DNA of 64,000 bases from the NCBI RefSeq assembly GCF_000208925.1, contig NW_001914885.1, positions 47,265 through 111,264 on the forward strand. The letters run 5' to 3'. The stretch comes from Entamoeba histolytica HM-1:IMSS (Eukaryota; Evosea; Mastigamoebida; Endamoebidae). This document shows, piece by piece, positions 41,410 to 51,002 of this stretch. Numbering within the stretch: the first letter of the stretch is position 1; every line of letters begins with the position of its first letter. The position numbers and the translations under genes are program-made. A model generated the notes under the pieces. That model was not told the DNA's origin, made no database searches, and saw nothing but the letters and a program-made list of their open reading frames with translations.

Positions 41410-43146
41410 TTATTTCTTATATGGACCTTCAAATCCTTCAAAATCACATAATAAAAATAAAGGATAATATGAATATTTTTCAATCATTGAACACCAATTC
41501 CATGCTGAAGTTAACCTTCCATCAATACAACTTCCTCCATCTGACCCACTTCCATCAAATGCATGTTGAAAGAAGTGTTGAAGAATACATCGTCCCCAAT
41601 TTCTTGAACTATAAGTTTCAAAATACGTTGGTACTCGTTTTAATTCTTTATGACTAAACATACGTCTTGTTGTACGAAGAACTGGTGAAAGAATCCATGG
41701 TACTTGTGAATATTTGTCAATAAAAAATAAACAATTTGGTACATCTCTATCTCCTAAATGAACTACACTTAACCCTCTCCACTCTTTTCCTTCACACATA
41801 GTACTTTGTGTTTGACTAAGAATTTGATGAATAGCAGAAGAAACATTTGGACATTGTTGTAATCTTTGTAAACCTTGTCCAGTATTAACTAAACTATAAC
41901 TTCTTCCACTTAAAAAGTCTTTATCATTCATTATCCATAACAATGACATATGTCTCATAACATTCCACCATAGTCTTAGACTTTGTTGAACAAATAAAAA
42001 ATGTTCAGAATGACTTTGTGTTAGTCTTGACCCATCTTTTCCAAATTGAATTTCTAATGAAAGAGTAGTATTCTCTTTATCTCTAAATCGTTCTAATTGT
42101 TTTAACATACCAAATACAACTCCACATGTTTTTGCTGATGCTTCAATTCCATCTCTAATTGAATATACAATACGAAGACCATGTTCTCCATATTGTTTTT
42201 CAATTTCTTCTAAAGTTAATCCTTCTTCTCTCAGTTTAATACATTTCATAATATCTTCTATTTTCATATTACATTCTTTCATTCCCATTTCAACAGTATA
42301 AATAGGTTTCCAGTTTTTATTCTTTACAAATTCTTTACCAATAAATTTAGGATTATAATTTATAGCATCTTGTAAAATATGCATCATTTTTTGATATGTT
42401 TCTCTCATCATAGATGGATTTGCTGCTTTATATCTTCTTCCAACTTCAAAACAATCTTGCATAAATACTTCTTCTAATGTTTTATCTTTTAATATTTTTA
42501 ATCCCTCTTTTAAGTTATTGGTAACCAATATTCCAAGTAATGTACTTTTAAATTCATTATGCTCTTTTATTATTAATTCTTCTTTTTTTATTTCATTAAC
42601 ACTAATGTCTCTTTTTCCACAATAATATCCATAATATTCATAATCAGATTTAGCAATATCAACATTATTTGTATATTCACTAACATCTAATGCTGCTTCT
42701 AATACATCTAAATATCCTCTTTCTTTTTCTGTTAATCTCATAGGAATATATCTTATTAATTGATAAATTTCTTCTTCATTTAAAGACATTAAATAATCAT
42801 AATATCGTTCTTTTAAATGTTCTTTTGTTAACTGTGTTGTTTCTTCAATATTTTGTACTTCTTTTTCATTTTTAATTACCGTAGTTGTTTGTTCTTTGGA
42901 GTAATGTAAACTTTCTCCTTTAACTTTCATTATTCTTTGTTGGCTATGATATTCATTTGTTTTAACATGATACATTACTGGTGAACTTGGTTTTGAATGA
43001 GTTCCAAATAAAAGAGAAAATAATCCATGTGATTTGTTGTCTTTCTTTTTCTTTATTAAATCATCAAGTGATCCACTTTGTGGTTTTTTCTTTATTTTCT
43101 CCATTTTCAATTGAAATGATTTTTGAGTTCTGTGAGGTATCACCAA
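41410..43146 (-). CDS. UPF0652/DUF2009 family protein
   Basis: 578 residues. The C-terminal 330 residues match DUF2009: 'QQSLRLWWNVMRHMSLLWIM', 'SLVNTGQGLQRLQQCPNVSS', 'WRGLSVVHLGDRDVPNCLFF', and the near-invariant 'AFDGSGSDGGSCIDGRLTSA' followed by WNWCS. The family is found in plants, fungi, oomycetes and amoebae, and its biochemical role is unknown. The N-terminal 110 residues are basic and Ser-rich low complexity ('KKKPQSGSLDDLIKKKKDNK') and look like a regulatory extension. Start at 43146 (MVIPHRTQ); a second ATG 14 codons on (MEKIKKKPQ) is an alternative. Intronless; divergent from uS9. Confidence 0.85.
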   Translation of the reverse strand: MVIPHRTQKSFQLKMEKIKKKPQSGSLDDLIKKKKDNKSHGLFSLLFGTHSKPSSPVMYHVKTNEYHSQQRIMKVKGESLHYSKEQTTTVIKNEKEVQNIEETTQLTKEHLKERYYDYLMSLNEEEIYQLIRYIPMRLTEKERGYLDVLEAALDVSEYTNNVDIAKSDYEYYGYYCGKRDISVNEIKKEELIIKEHNEFKSTLLGILVTNNLKEGLKILKDKTLEEVFMQDCFEVGRRYKAANPSMMRETYQKMMHILQDAINYNPKFIGKEFVKNKNWKPIYTVEMGMKECNMKIEDIMKCIKLREEGLTLEEIEKQYGEHGLRIVYSIRDGIEASAKTCGVVFGMLKQLERFRDKENTTLSLEIQFGKDGSRLTQSHSEHFLFVQQSLRLWWNVMRHMSLLWIMNDKDFLSGRSYSLVNTGQGLQRLQQCPNVSSAIHQILSQTQSTMCEGKEWRGLSVVHLGDRDVPNCLFFIDKYSQVPWILSPVLRTTRRMFSHKELKRVPTYFETYSSRNWGRCILQHFFQHAFDGSGSDGGSCIDGRLTSAWNWCSMIEKYSYYPLFLLCDFEGFEGPYKK

Positions 43147-43318
43147 GCATTCTTAACTCTAACCACTTTCAGCCTTTAAATAACTATCTCATCTTTTCTT
43201 TTAACAAGATAAATTAATTTCTGTTTTATATATCATTTTTTGTTTTTTATTTTTTAAGGTTTGTAAAAAACGAAGATATAATAAAATATAATAAAATTAA
43301 TTAGAATGAGATCTAAAA

Positions 43319-43327
43319 AAATGAACT
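43319..43327 (+). promoter_or_regulatory. GAAC-type core promoter element before uS9
   Basis: The sequence aaatgaact lies 18 bp before the ribosomal protein ATG. It matches the GAAC element (A/TAATGAACT) described as a core promoter element in Entamoeba histolytica. Position and match are seen directly; activity is inferred. Confidence 0.5.
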
Positions 43328-43344
43328 AACCCTTTGCAATCAGC

Positions 43345-43818
43345 ATGTCAGCCGTAAAAGCCGCTGGTAAAACCCAAAAGAAACACACTGAGGCTCTTAA
43401 GAGCGTTCAAGTTTTCGGAAAGAAAAAGACTGCCATTGCTGTCTGTCTTTGCAAAGAAGGAAAAGGTATGATTAGAGTTAATGGTGTTCCACTTGATCTT
43501 ATCAACCCACCAGTATTAAGAATTAAAGTTTTTGAACCATTATTCATTGTTGGTAAAGAAAACTATGCTAAATTAGACCTTAAAATCAGAGTCACTGGTG
43601 GTGGACAAGTTGCTCAAGCTTATGCCATTAGACAAGCCATTGCTAAAGCCCTTATTGCTTACAACCAAAAGTTTGTTGATGAAACTACAAAGAATGAACT
43701 TAAAGCTAAATTCCTTGAATATGATAGAACTCTCCTTGTTGCTGATCCAAGAAGATGTGAAGCTAAGAAATTCGGAGGACCAGGAGCTCGTGCTAAATAC
43801 CAAAAATCATACAGATGA
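43345..43818 (+). CDS. RPS16: Small-subunit ribosomal protein uS9 (RPS16)
   Basis: 157 residues, typical for eukaryotic S16/uS9 (about 145). Signature blocks: '[20 protein letters not shown]', '[10 protein letters not shown]', '[20 protein letters not shown]', '[20 protein letters not shown]', and the tRNA-contacting C-terminus '[20 protein letters not shown]' ending YR. Part of the 40S head, with its C-terminal tail near the P-site tRNA. The codons use visibly more C-ending triplets (GCC, AAG, ATC) than neighbouring genes, as expected for a highly expressed gene. Intronless. Confidence 0.97.
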
Positions 43819-44053
43819 GCTATTTCAAATTGATAAGTTCTTAATTGTTATAAAATTGGTTTATTTCTTTCTTTGCATAATTATTTTTGTTATCAATAGT
43901 CTGATTTTATTTAATAGACTTATTCTTCTTTTTTCATCTTATAACAAATAATTAAAAACAAGTTGAGGTTGTACTTGAATGATATTCTTTTTATTGAATG
44001 TGTCTTATCATCAATAAATAAATGATAAAAAAAAGTTAAAAGGATAATTAAGT

Positions 44054-44919
44054 TTATTTCTTTCCACCTTTCTTTTGCTTTTTCTTACGTTGATATAATG
44101 GAATCCAACGTTCTGGATCAATTGTTTTAGGATCTACTTTACCATGCTTTTTAATCATTTTTCTTTGTCTTCTTCTTTGTCTTTTCTCTTTACGTTTTTG
44201 TAATGCTTTAAGTTTACTATCATCTTCATCTAATTGATTTTCATTTTTATTATCAACAGTAATGTGATTGGTTAATGCAGAAGATCCCAATGCTTTATTG
44301 AAATAAGATTCAGCTTTGGTAATTTCTCCTTTTCTTAGCATAATTAAAGCAGCATTTCCATAAGTCTCACTGACATAATCAGATGTTTTAGTACCAAGAA
44401 GAGATGAATCAATTGATGGATCAGAAACAATACAAGCAGCCAAATTAGTTAAAATTCCAGTTTTAGGTTGTTTAGTAGTTTCTAATACTTCAGTATAAAT
44501 TTTTGCAGCTTCATTAAATTTTCCTTGTTTCTGAAGTATTTGAGCTTTTAACACTTTATCCTTTTCTTCTGAACCAAGTAAAGAAAGTGCTTCATCATAC
44601 TTTTCAATATTATACTTAGCTAATGCTAATTCAAAATTCATTCCATTTTGTTTCATTGTTTCTTCAAATTGCATAACATCTTTTCCTAATTTAATTGATG
44701 AAATAATTAAAATTTTAAAGACATTAACATCGTTTTGTTTTTGTGAATATACTATCATCTCAATTATTTTCTTTCTTAATAAAATTATAAATTCTATAAT
44801 AGAAATTCATTATTAAGTTATTAATTATTTATATAAAACAAACATTCATTTGATATTTTATAAATTTCATTTAAGTCTTCTTTTTTGTTTTGTTGAATAA
44901 GTTTCTTTAACTCCTCCAT
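44054..44919 (-). CDS. SRP72: Signal recognition particle subunit SRP72
   Basis: Best model has two exons, 44919-44844 and 44751-44054, with a 92-nt intron (44752-44843; GTTTGT, acceptor GATAG). Product 257 residues starting MEELKKLIQQNKKEDLNEI. A TAG 50 nt from the donor is also available but gives an immediate stop codon. Helical TPR-like repeats ('NFELALAKYNIEKYDEALSL', 'AQILQKQGKFNEAAKIYTEV', 'SETYGNAALIMLRKGEITKA') are followed by a Lys/Arg-rich region. The diagnostic SRP72 RNA-binding motif 'DPERWIPLYQRKKKQKKGGK' comes last. SRP72 with SRP68 binds SRP RNA. Usual length is about 600-670, so this is a strongly reduced form that keeps the RNA-binding end. If exon 1 is wrong, the ATG at 44758 would start a 234-residue version. 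Confidence 0.85.
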
Positions 44920-45035
44920 GACTTGCTTTTTACTTCTTTTTAAGTTCCATGTTATAAAGACAAAGAATTATCTATTAATTATAATATATTTTCTAATAAA
45001 AATAATAAAACTAAAAAATGTCAAATCAAATGAAA

Positions 45036-45482
45036 TTATGGGTTGTATGGATCATTCTTGTCTTCTGATGATTGTTCTTCATCACCTCCTTTAACACAAG
45101 ATAAAACTACAACAACAATGGCATAAATGGAAACAAGCCAAATAATAATACTAGTGAAAAGACCAAAGAATCCAACGTAGAAGAGAGTAATAATACCAGT
45201 AACAATCAACCATGCAATAGTAACTGGAGCATTCCAGAAATTAATATATTGTTTAGCAACTGGGATAAACATAGCCCATGGAGAAATAATCATATAAATA
45301 CCATTAACCATTAGTAATAATGCAACAAATCCACAAATTACAGAAGCATTTGATTTAACACCATGAATTGACCAATTAGACCAGCCCCACTTACAAAGAT
45401 GGATTAATCCACAAAGTATTACTAATAAACCACAAAAAGCATAAAGCCCTCGAAGAATGAGAGTTAAATTAATTTTAATCAT
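45036..45482 (-). CDS. Small four-span membrane protein
   Basis: 148 residues, four hydrophobic spans at about 5-27, 43-68, 83-105 and 108-130 ('LRGLYAFCGLLVILCGLIHL', 'VICGFVALLLMVNGIYMIIS', 'TIAWLIVTGIITLFYVGFFG', 'SIIIWLVSIYAIVVVVLSCV'), with a short acidic cytosolic tail (GGDEEQSSEDKNDPYNP). No signal peptide separate from span 1. The size and topology recall TVP15/COPI-associated Golgi proteins, but I see no motif that proves it. Intronless; in the same orientation as SRP72 and the downstream-numbered seven-span gene. Confidence 0.75.
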   Translation of the reverse strand: MIKINLTLILRGLYAFCGLLVILCGLIHLCKWGWSNWSIHGVKSNASVICGFVALLLMVNGIYMIISPWAMFIPVAKQYINFWNAPVTIAWLIVTGIITLFYVGFFGLFTSIIIWLVSIYAIVVVVLSCVKGGDEEQSSEDKNDPYNP

Positions 45483-45667
45483 TAAATTATTATTTCTAAG
45501 TTCTTTCTATTAGTTTTTTCTTTCTTTTTTATTTCTTTTTACTAAAAATTGAGAGTTTTCATTTGTCATTAAACTTCTTCTATCGCTCTTTTTCTATTTT
45601 AAAATTTTTGTTTTTTTTTTTAGAAAATAATAAATAACAAAAACAAAAATGAAAGAAAACACTTTTG

Positions 45668-46707
45668 TTAATAATCTAACTTGAATATTCTCTTAAAACA
45701 TTCATTCATATTTAATGTTAAAAATATTTCTGCAAGGACTTGAAGAAGATCTGGGATATGATGCATAAATATTTTGTATAATGCAAAATCTAATGAAATA
45801 TTTGTTATACGAAGAACTAATAACAAAATAAATTTTAAAACAAAGATGGTAAATATTATTACTGTTGATACAATGAACTAAGTGATGAAAATGAGATATA
45901 AAACTATAAAAAGTAAAGAAAAAGATAACAAACACAATACAAGAATAATAAATAAATCTTCCCTAATAAACTTTCATGATTTACTTTCATTTTTCTATTA
46001 TAACGAATAAACCATATTAACACAGCAATTAATACACAAATAACAACAAATGTTTCTGTGTTAATGAATATTAAGTTAATTATACAAATATAAAATAAAA
46101 GTTATATTAAAACAAACGGAAGAGATTGAGAAAAGAAATAGCATTAGATATATTTGAATATACAATTGACTAAAAGATATGAGAACATAAATAACAAGAA
46201 CATTTAATAACAACAAACAGTACAATCACCTGACAATATAGTAAATGAAACTGAAAGAGATATAGAAATAATATCATATAATATCATTGCTAATAATATA
46301 AAATAAGGTGCTTTTAAACTATTCCATGCTGTTTTAACACCATAAGTTACATTTTTGAAATAACCATTTCCCCAAACACAATATGACATAAATAAAGATA
46401 AAATATGAACTATATCACAAAATCGTTGTAATAAATAAATAACACATCCTTGAGTAGTAGAATAAGCATATAAACATAAACAACAAGTTTGGCCTATGTA
46501 TCAATATTTTAAATTACTTGAAAATAAACGTTTTTATAACAAACATATTAAAAAAATTATTTCAATCAAAACAAAAATACTAAACGTTTTTGTAAATGGA
46601 GGATGTATATAGTTCCAATACACTTCAAATACAATTACAATTAATAGAACTAAATACCAAATAACAGAAAAATAAGCTAGAGGAGGATTAGGAAGATCGT
46701 TATTCAT
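45668..46707 (-). CDS. Seven-transmembrane receptor-like protein in five exons
   Basis: Exons 46707-46545, 46493-46219, 46169-46118, 46055-45934 and 45877-45668; introns 51, 49, 62 and 56 nt, all with GTTTGT donors. Acceptors are TAG except CAG for the third. All phases fit and the joined frame is open for 273 residues to a TAA at 45670-45668. About seven hydrophobic spans can be read: 'YFSVIWYLVLLIVIVFEVYW', 'FSIFVLIEIIFLICQTCCLC', 'LLQRFCDIVHILSLF', 'YFILLAMILYDIISISLSV', 'QTFVVICVLIAVLIWFI', 'FIVSTVIIFTIFVLKFILLL', 'DLLQVLAEIFLTLNM'. The N-terminus is short (MNNDLPNPPLA). This is GPCR-like topology, but I cannot name the family. A TAG 30 nt into the last intron is skipped. No single exon gives a long open frame, so gene finders may miss it. 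Confidence 0.72.
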
Positions 46708-48060
46708 CCAAATAATTCTAAGTTCTTTTACTTCTTTAATTCAGAAAAAAAAAATGAAAAACAAAAAATAATATTACTTTAATAACACAAATTTATTTAT
46801 TAATAAAGATTCCTTATTGATTTTTTATATTAATTTTTTCATTTTCATTGTACTGAATTTAATATTATCACTCATTTGTTGATTTATTTCTTATAGAATT
46901 ATTCTTATACATTTGTTTCATATGTTATTTGTTTTATTTCTTATTTTTGGTTTATTCTTTTCTGTTATAATACTAATTATTTCATTAACTACATTGTTCT
47001 GTTTAATACATAAAATTATATTTAATTCATTTCTGTCTTTTTCTGTTATTTCATTATTAACATACAGTCTGTGTTTTTAAAATTAATTTTTTGAAGTAAA
47101 ATTTTAACTTTTTTATATATATTCTTTCATTTATTGTTTTATTCAATAGTTCTAAAACACCAGGGATTAACAGTTATTTGGTTTATTTCATAAACATTAT
47201 ATATATTTGTTTCATAGTTATTACCATTGTTTGTTTTTCATATTATTTTTTGTCATGAATAAATCACTTAATAATCCATTTACTCTCAAATAAATTTATT
47301 CTTCAATTATTTCTTACTATAATACTTATATTGTAAATATTAATTTTATGTTTCTTATTATTATAAAAATATTTCTTTGAGTAATAACTATTTTAGTATT
47401 GTTCAATACAACAATACCCTTTTATTTTAATTCATTTCATTTATTTTATCTAATTCTTATTATTGATTATTGTATCTTTTGTTATGTCGTTAGTAGTTTC
47501 CTTTGTAATTACTTTCTTTTTACCTCTTCTACTAATCCTATTTTTCCTTCTTCTTATTATTTTTTTATTATTCTTTCCATTATTTTATTCTTTATCACTC
47601 TTTATACTGTATTTTTTCATCATTATAACTTGTTTTTGTTTTATATTTTTTATTATAGTTTTTGAGTAAATTTTTATTGTTTTGATTAATTTACTTCCAA
47701 TGTCTGTTTATTTATTCTATTCTATATATTCTTTTTTCATTAGTGTCTTTGATTTATTATCATAAACTTTATTTTTCTTCACGTCTAAATAACATTACCA
47801 TTAATTTCTTTTTCTTTATGAATAAGTTTTACATCAACCCTCATTATTCAATACTATAATATTCATTGCTTCTTATATTTATTTTATTTTATTCTCTTTA
47901 TATTGACTCATATCATCATCTTCTGAACTTATTACATTTCATAATATTTCTGATAATAATATTCATATATTCAATTTATTTTTGAAAAAAAAATAAATAA
48001 CAAAAAACACAAACTAATTTGTATTTAGAATTAAAATAAATGATTTGTGGGATATGTTCA
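46708..48060. other. 1.35-kb T-rich spacer, no gene recognised
   Basis: Between two minus-strand genes. From about 46790 the plus strand is strongly T-rich with few G residues, like 5345-6260. It offers open frames of Phe/Leu/Ile only, which I take as composition artefacts. No LINE motif, RNA gene or repeat copy was found by eye. Confidence 0.5.
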
Positions 48061-50691
48061 TCAACAGTTGTCTTGATAATAATCTTTTGTGCACTTTTCT
48101 TCATCAAGTAATGTAGACATTCCTGCTAACAAAGCAGCACCTGTCCAAGCTAAGTACTTTCTGTTTTGTAATGCCGATATCTTAACATCTCTTGGATTCA
48201 TCTTATTTTCAGTACAAAGTTGTTTAAGTTCTTTTTCAAGTCTTTCTGGTAATCCAGGGAATAATGTTGACCCACCAGATAAAATAATATGATTTAACAA
48301 TGGTCTTCTTGAAGTTAGTGGACATTTTTTAATTGTGGAAAATAACATTGAAGGAACTCCTTCAGCATCTATTCCTACTTTCTCAGGTTGGAATAAAGCC
48401 TCTGGACATTGGAATCGTTCTTGGAAGAACTTTGAAGTATTTTCATTGCCTGGAACTTGAAACTCTTTCATGACATCCTTTGCTTTCTTTTTCATTTCTG
48501 CATCATAGTCCAAAGCGACATAACACACACTCTCTTTAATTGCTCTTACTAATTCCATTTGTGCAGATGTAGTGTAGATATAACCACAAGCCCTTAATAA
48601 ACGAGACATATACTCTGTTAGTCCAGAGACATTACCTTTAATTTTAGTAATAGCACTATCAATAACATACCCATCAACAGCTGGTACTATTTGCATTCTA
48701 TTACCAATTTCAACTACAACTCCTGTTTCTTTACCTTCTGCATACAACGCCATTAATGCTGGATTAACTATTTTTAAAAATGGAACATTCAAATCATTAA
48801 ACATCATAGATTTGATTTTATCTGTTGCTACCTCATTCATGTTCGGTAATTCTGTCATAACAACTGGATGAGAAGCTGGATCACATCCATCTAACTCATT
48901 CTCATAAATATTTTGAATAATAGCAAGTAACCCATCCCAATCAGTGTCTTTTCTTGGATCAAGAGGCCATACCAATCCCTCATCTTCGTCAATTGCTTTA
49001 TATCCAAATTCTTTTCTTTCTCCTCCTTCATAGTCTTCATCTTCTATTGTACAATAACACGTTGGAATAACTTTTCTTGGTTGTTCTTCTCCTGCAACCC
49101 CAACTTTGATAAATGAACTTCCACAATCAAATACTAATACTGCATCATCAGCAATCTTACTTAACATTGCATTTGCTTTTTCTTCATTTTCGTGTGTGAA
49201 AAATGCTGATTGTGAAATCATAATTTTCTTCTTTTGTCTTTTTCGTTTCTTCTTCTCACCTACTTGTTCAACTTCTGTTACAGTCTCTTCTTGTGGTGCA
49301 TTCACTCCCAATGGAGGCAATCCTCCTAATCCACCCATTGGTGGTAATCCTCCTAATCCGCCCATTGGTGGAAGTCCTCCTAGTCCACCCATTGGTGGTA
49401 ATCCTCCTAATCCTGGCTGTGCTCCAAGTCCTAATCCTAATCCAGCTGGTTGTGTTCCTAATCCTCCTCCAAGTCCTAATCCTGGTTGTGCTCCAAGTCC
49501 CAATCCTAATCCAGCTGGTTGCATTCCAATTCCAGGCTGTCCTCCAAGTCCTAATCCCATGGTTGGTCTTGAATTTACCCCAAGTCCTAATCCTAATCCA
49601 GCTGGTTGTGTTCCTAATCCTCCTCCAAGTCCTAATCCTGGTTGTGCTCTTGGAGTCGAACTTAGTCCTAATCCTACTGGTTGTGAAGCTAATCCTGGTT
49701 GTGAAGCTAATCCTGGTTGTGAAGCTAATCCTAAGTGAGCTGATTGTCCAATTCCATTAGGCTTACAAGTGTTAAGTGTTTTGGCTTCTTCCTCTTCTGC
49801 TTTCTTTTTAGCTTCTTCCTCTGCTTTCTGTTTAGCTTCTTCCTCTGCTCTTTGTTTAGCCTCCTCTTCTGCTTTCTGTTTAGCTTCTTCTTCTGCTTTC
49901 TGTTTAGCTTCTTCTTCTGCTTTCTTTTTCTTTTCTTCCTCTTCTGCTTTCTTTTTAGCCTCTTCCTCTTCTGCTTTCTTTTTAGCTTCTTCTGCTTTCT
50001 GTTTAGCCTCTTCCTCTGCTTTTTGTTTAGCTTCTTCCTCTGCTTTCTGTTTAGCTTCTTCCTCTGCTTTCTTTTTCTTTTCTTCCTCTTCTGCTTTCTG
50101 TTTAGCCTCTTCCTCTGCTTTTTGTTTAGCTTCTTCTTCTGCTTTCTGTTTAGCTTCTTCCTCTTCTGCTTTCTGTTTAGCTTCTTCCTCTTCTGCTTTC
50201 TTTTTCTTTTCTTCCTCTTCTGCTTTCTGTTTAGCCTCTTCCTCTGCTTTTTGTTTAGCTTCTTCCTCTGCTTTCTGTTTAGCTTCTTCCTCTGCTTTCT
50301 GTTTAGCTTCTTCCTCTGCTTTTTGTTTAGCCTCTTCCTCTGCTTTTTGTCTGGCTTCTTCTGCTTTCTTTTTCTTTTCTTCTTCCTCTGCTTTTTGTCT
50401 ATCCTCTTCTTCTGCTTTCTTTTTCTTTTCTTCCTCTGCTTTCTTCAATTTTTTATCATTTTCATCTTTTTCTTCATGTTTTTTATCATCATGTTTGTGA
50501 TCACGGTGTTTCTTTTCTTCTTCTTTCCTTTTCTTTTCTTCCTCTTTCTTTCTTTTTTCTTCCTCTTTTTTTTTCTTTTCTTCTTCTTTTTTCTTTTTCT
50601 TTTCTTCCTCTTTTTTTTTCTTTTCTTCTTCTTTCTTTCTTTTTTCTTCCTCTTTTAATTTCTTTTTGTCCTCCTTTGTCTTCCCACTCAT
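48061..50691 (-). CDS. Actin-like protein fused to charged repeat helix and Gly/Leu/Pro repeats
   Basis: 876 residues, intronless. Part 1 (about 1-305): Lys/Glu helix, first irregular, then tandem 8-residue units of the type AEEEAKQK, long enough for a rigid single alpha helix. Part 2 (about 305-480): low-complexity repeats, GLASQP units, then 'GLGLGGGLGTQPAGLGLGLG'-type units, then GGLPPMGGL units. A basic patch (KKKRKRQKKK) follows. Part 3 (about 510-876): an actin fold, with 'ADDAVLVFDCGSSFIKVGVA', 'PVVMTELPNMNEVATDKIKS', 'HIILSGGSTLFPGLPERLEK' and 'KYLAWTGAALLAGMSTL'. The phosphate-2 loop, normally DSGDGVTH in actin, is EIGNRMQI here, and the catalytic Gln137 position is Asn, so ATP hydrolysis is probably weak or lost. 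Not a standard Arp I can name. Likely a cytoskeletal scaffold (inference). Confidence 0.9.
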   Translation of the reverse strand: MSGKTKEDKKKLKEEEKRKKEEEKKKKEEEKKKKKEEEKKKKEEEKRKKEEEKKRKEEEKKHRDHKHDDKKHEEKDENDKKLKKAEEEKKKKAEEEDRQKAEEEEKKKKAEEARQKAEEEAKQKAEEEAKQKAEEEAKQKAEEEAKQKAEEEAKQKAEEEEKKKKAEEEEAKQKAEEEEAKQKAEEEAKQKAEEEAKQKAEEEEKKKKAEEEAKQKAEEEAKQKAEEEAKQKAEEAKKKAEEEEAKKKAEEEEKKKKAEEEAKQKAEEEAKQKAEEEAKQRAEEEAKQKAEEEAKKKAEEEEAKTLNTCKPNGIGQSAHLGLASQPGLASQPGLASQPVGLGLSSTPRAQPGLGLGGGLGTQPAGLGLGLGVNSRPTMGLGLGGQPGIGMQPAGLGLGLGAQPGLGLGGGLGTQPAGLGLGLGAQPGLGGLPPMGGLGGLPPMGGLGGLPPMGGLGGLPPLGVNAPQEETVTEVEQVGEKKKRKRQKKKIMISQSAFFTHENEEKANAMLSKIADDAVLVFDCGSSFIKVGVAGEEQPRKVIPTCYCTIEDEDYEGGERKEFGYKAIDEDEGLVWPLDPRKDTDWDGLLAIIQNIYENELDGCDPASHPVVMTELPNMNEVATDKIKSMMFNDLNVPFLKIVNPALMALYAEGKETGVVVEIGNRMQIVPAVDGYVIDSAITKIKGNVSGLTEYMSRLLRACGYIYTTSAQMELVRAIKESVCYVALDYDAEMKKKAKDVMKEFQVPGNENTSKFFQERFQCPEALFQPEKVGIDAEGVPSMLFSTIKKCPLTSRRPLLNHIILSGGSTLFPGLPERLEKELKQLCTENKMNPRDVKISALQNRKYLAWTGAALLAGMSTLLDEEKCTKDYYQDNC
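49306..49430 (-). repeat. 27-bp tandem repeat coding GGLPPMGGL units
   Basis: In-frame near-identical units inside the actin-like fusion gene, about four copies, each encoding GGLPPMGGL or a variant. Multiples of three keep the frame, so copy number can vary without breaking the protein. Confidence 0.75.
49682..49734 (-). repeat. 18-bp tandem repeat coding GLASQP
   Basis: Three adjacent copies of an 18-bp unit (tgtgaagctaatcctggt on the plus strand) at the junction between the charged helix and the Gly-rich part of the actin-like fusion protein. Confidence 0.8.
49790..50400 (-). repeat. 24-bp tandem repeat array coding the AEEEAKQK helix
   Basis: Around twenty imperfect copies of a 24-bp unit (on the plus strand gctttctgtttagcttcttc followed by ctct), some lengthened by 3 bp steps or carrying EEKKKK variants. 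It encodes the 8-residue charged units of the actin-like fusion protein. The strict 24-bp period and near-identity suggest recent expansion by slippage or unequal exchange. Confidence 0.85.
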
Positions 50692-51002
50692 CTGAATTTT
50701 TTAGTTTCTCATCTCTTTTTCACTTTTTTTCATTTTCTTCACAGTTCACTATATTTAGTATGTTTTACAGTTCTTTGGTAGACGATTTTCTTTCATATTT
50801 TCATAGTTGAAGAAAGAACAATACTATTGTTTAATCTTCTGTATTATTTATTTTTGGGTTTATGTTTAAAGTTGAAGAAATTAATTAATTGAAGGTGGAA
50901 AAAGTAAATAATTTGATTATTGAATCAAGTATTAGAACATCAATTAATGGGAAAAAACAAAAACAAGTTAATAATTAAACTAGAAAAGTTATATTTGATT
51001 TA
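50692..51002. promoter_or_regulatory. Divergent intergenic region
   Basis: About 310 bp between the divergent actin-like fusion gene and the ZDHHC4-like gene. T/C-rich on the side of the former, A-rich on the side of the latter. A short direct repeat 'gttgaagaaa' occurs at about 50807 and 50870. No gene. Confidence 0.4.

Noticed and set aside
47399..47669. Apparent hydrophobic small proteins in the T-rich spacer
   Set aside because: Same composition effect; no splice partners or conserved pattern.
49744..50658. Long plus-strand frames opposite the actin-like fusion gene (Phe/Leu- and Ser/Ala-rich, 200-300 codons)
   Set aside because: They mirror the 24-bp repeat array in other frames; composition is an artefact and the minus-strand frame has a clear actin domain.
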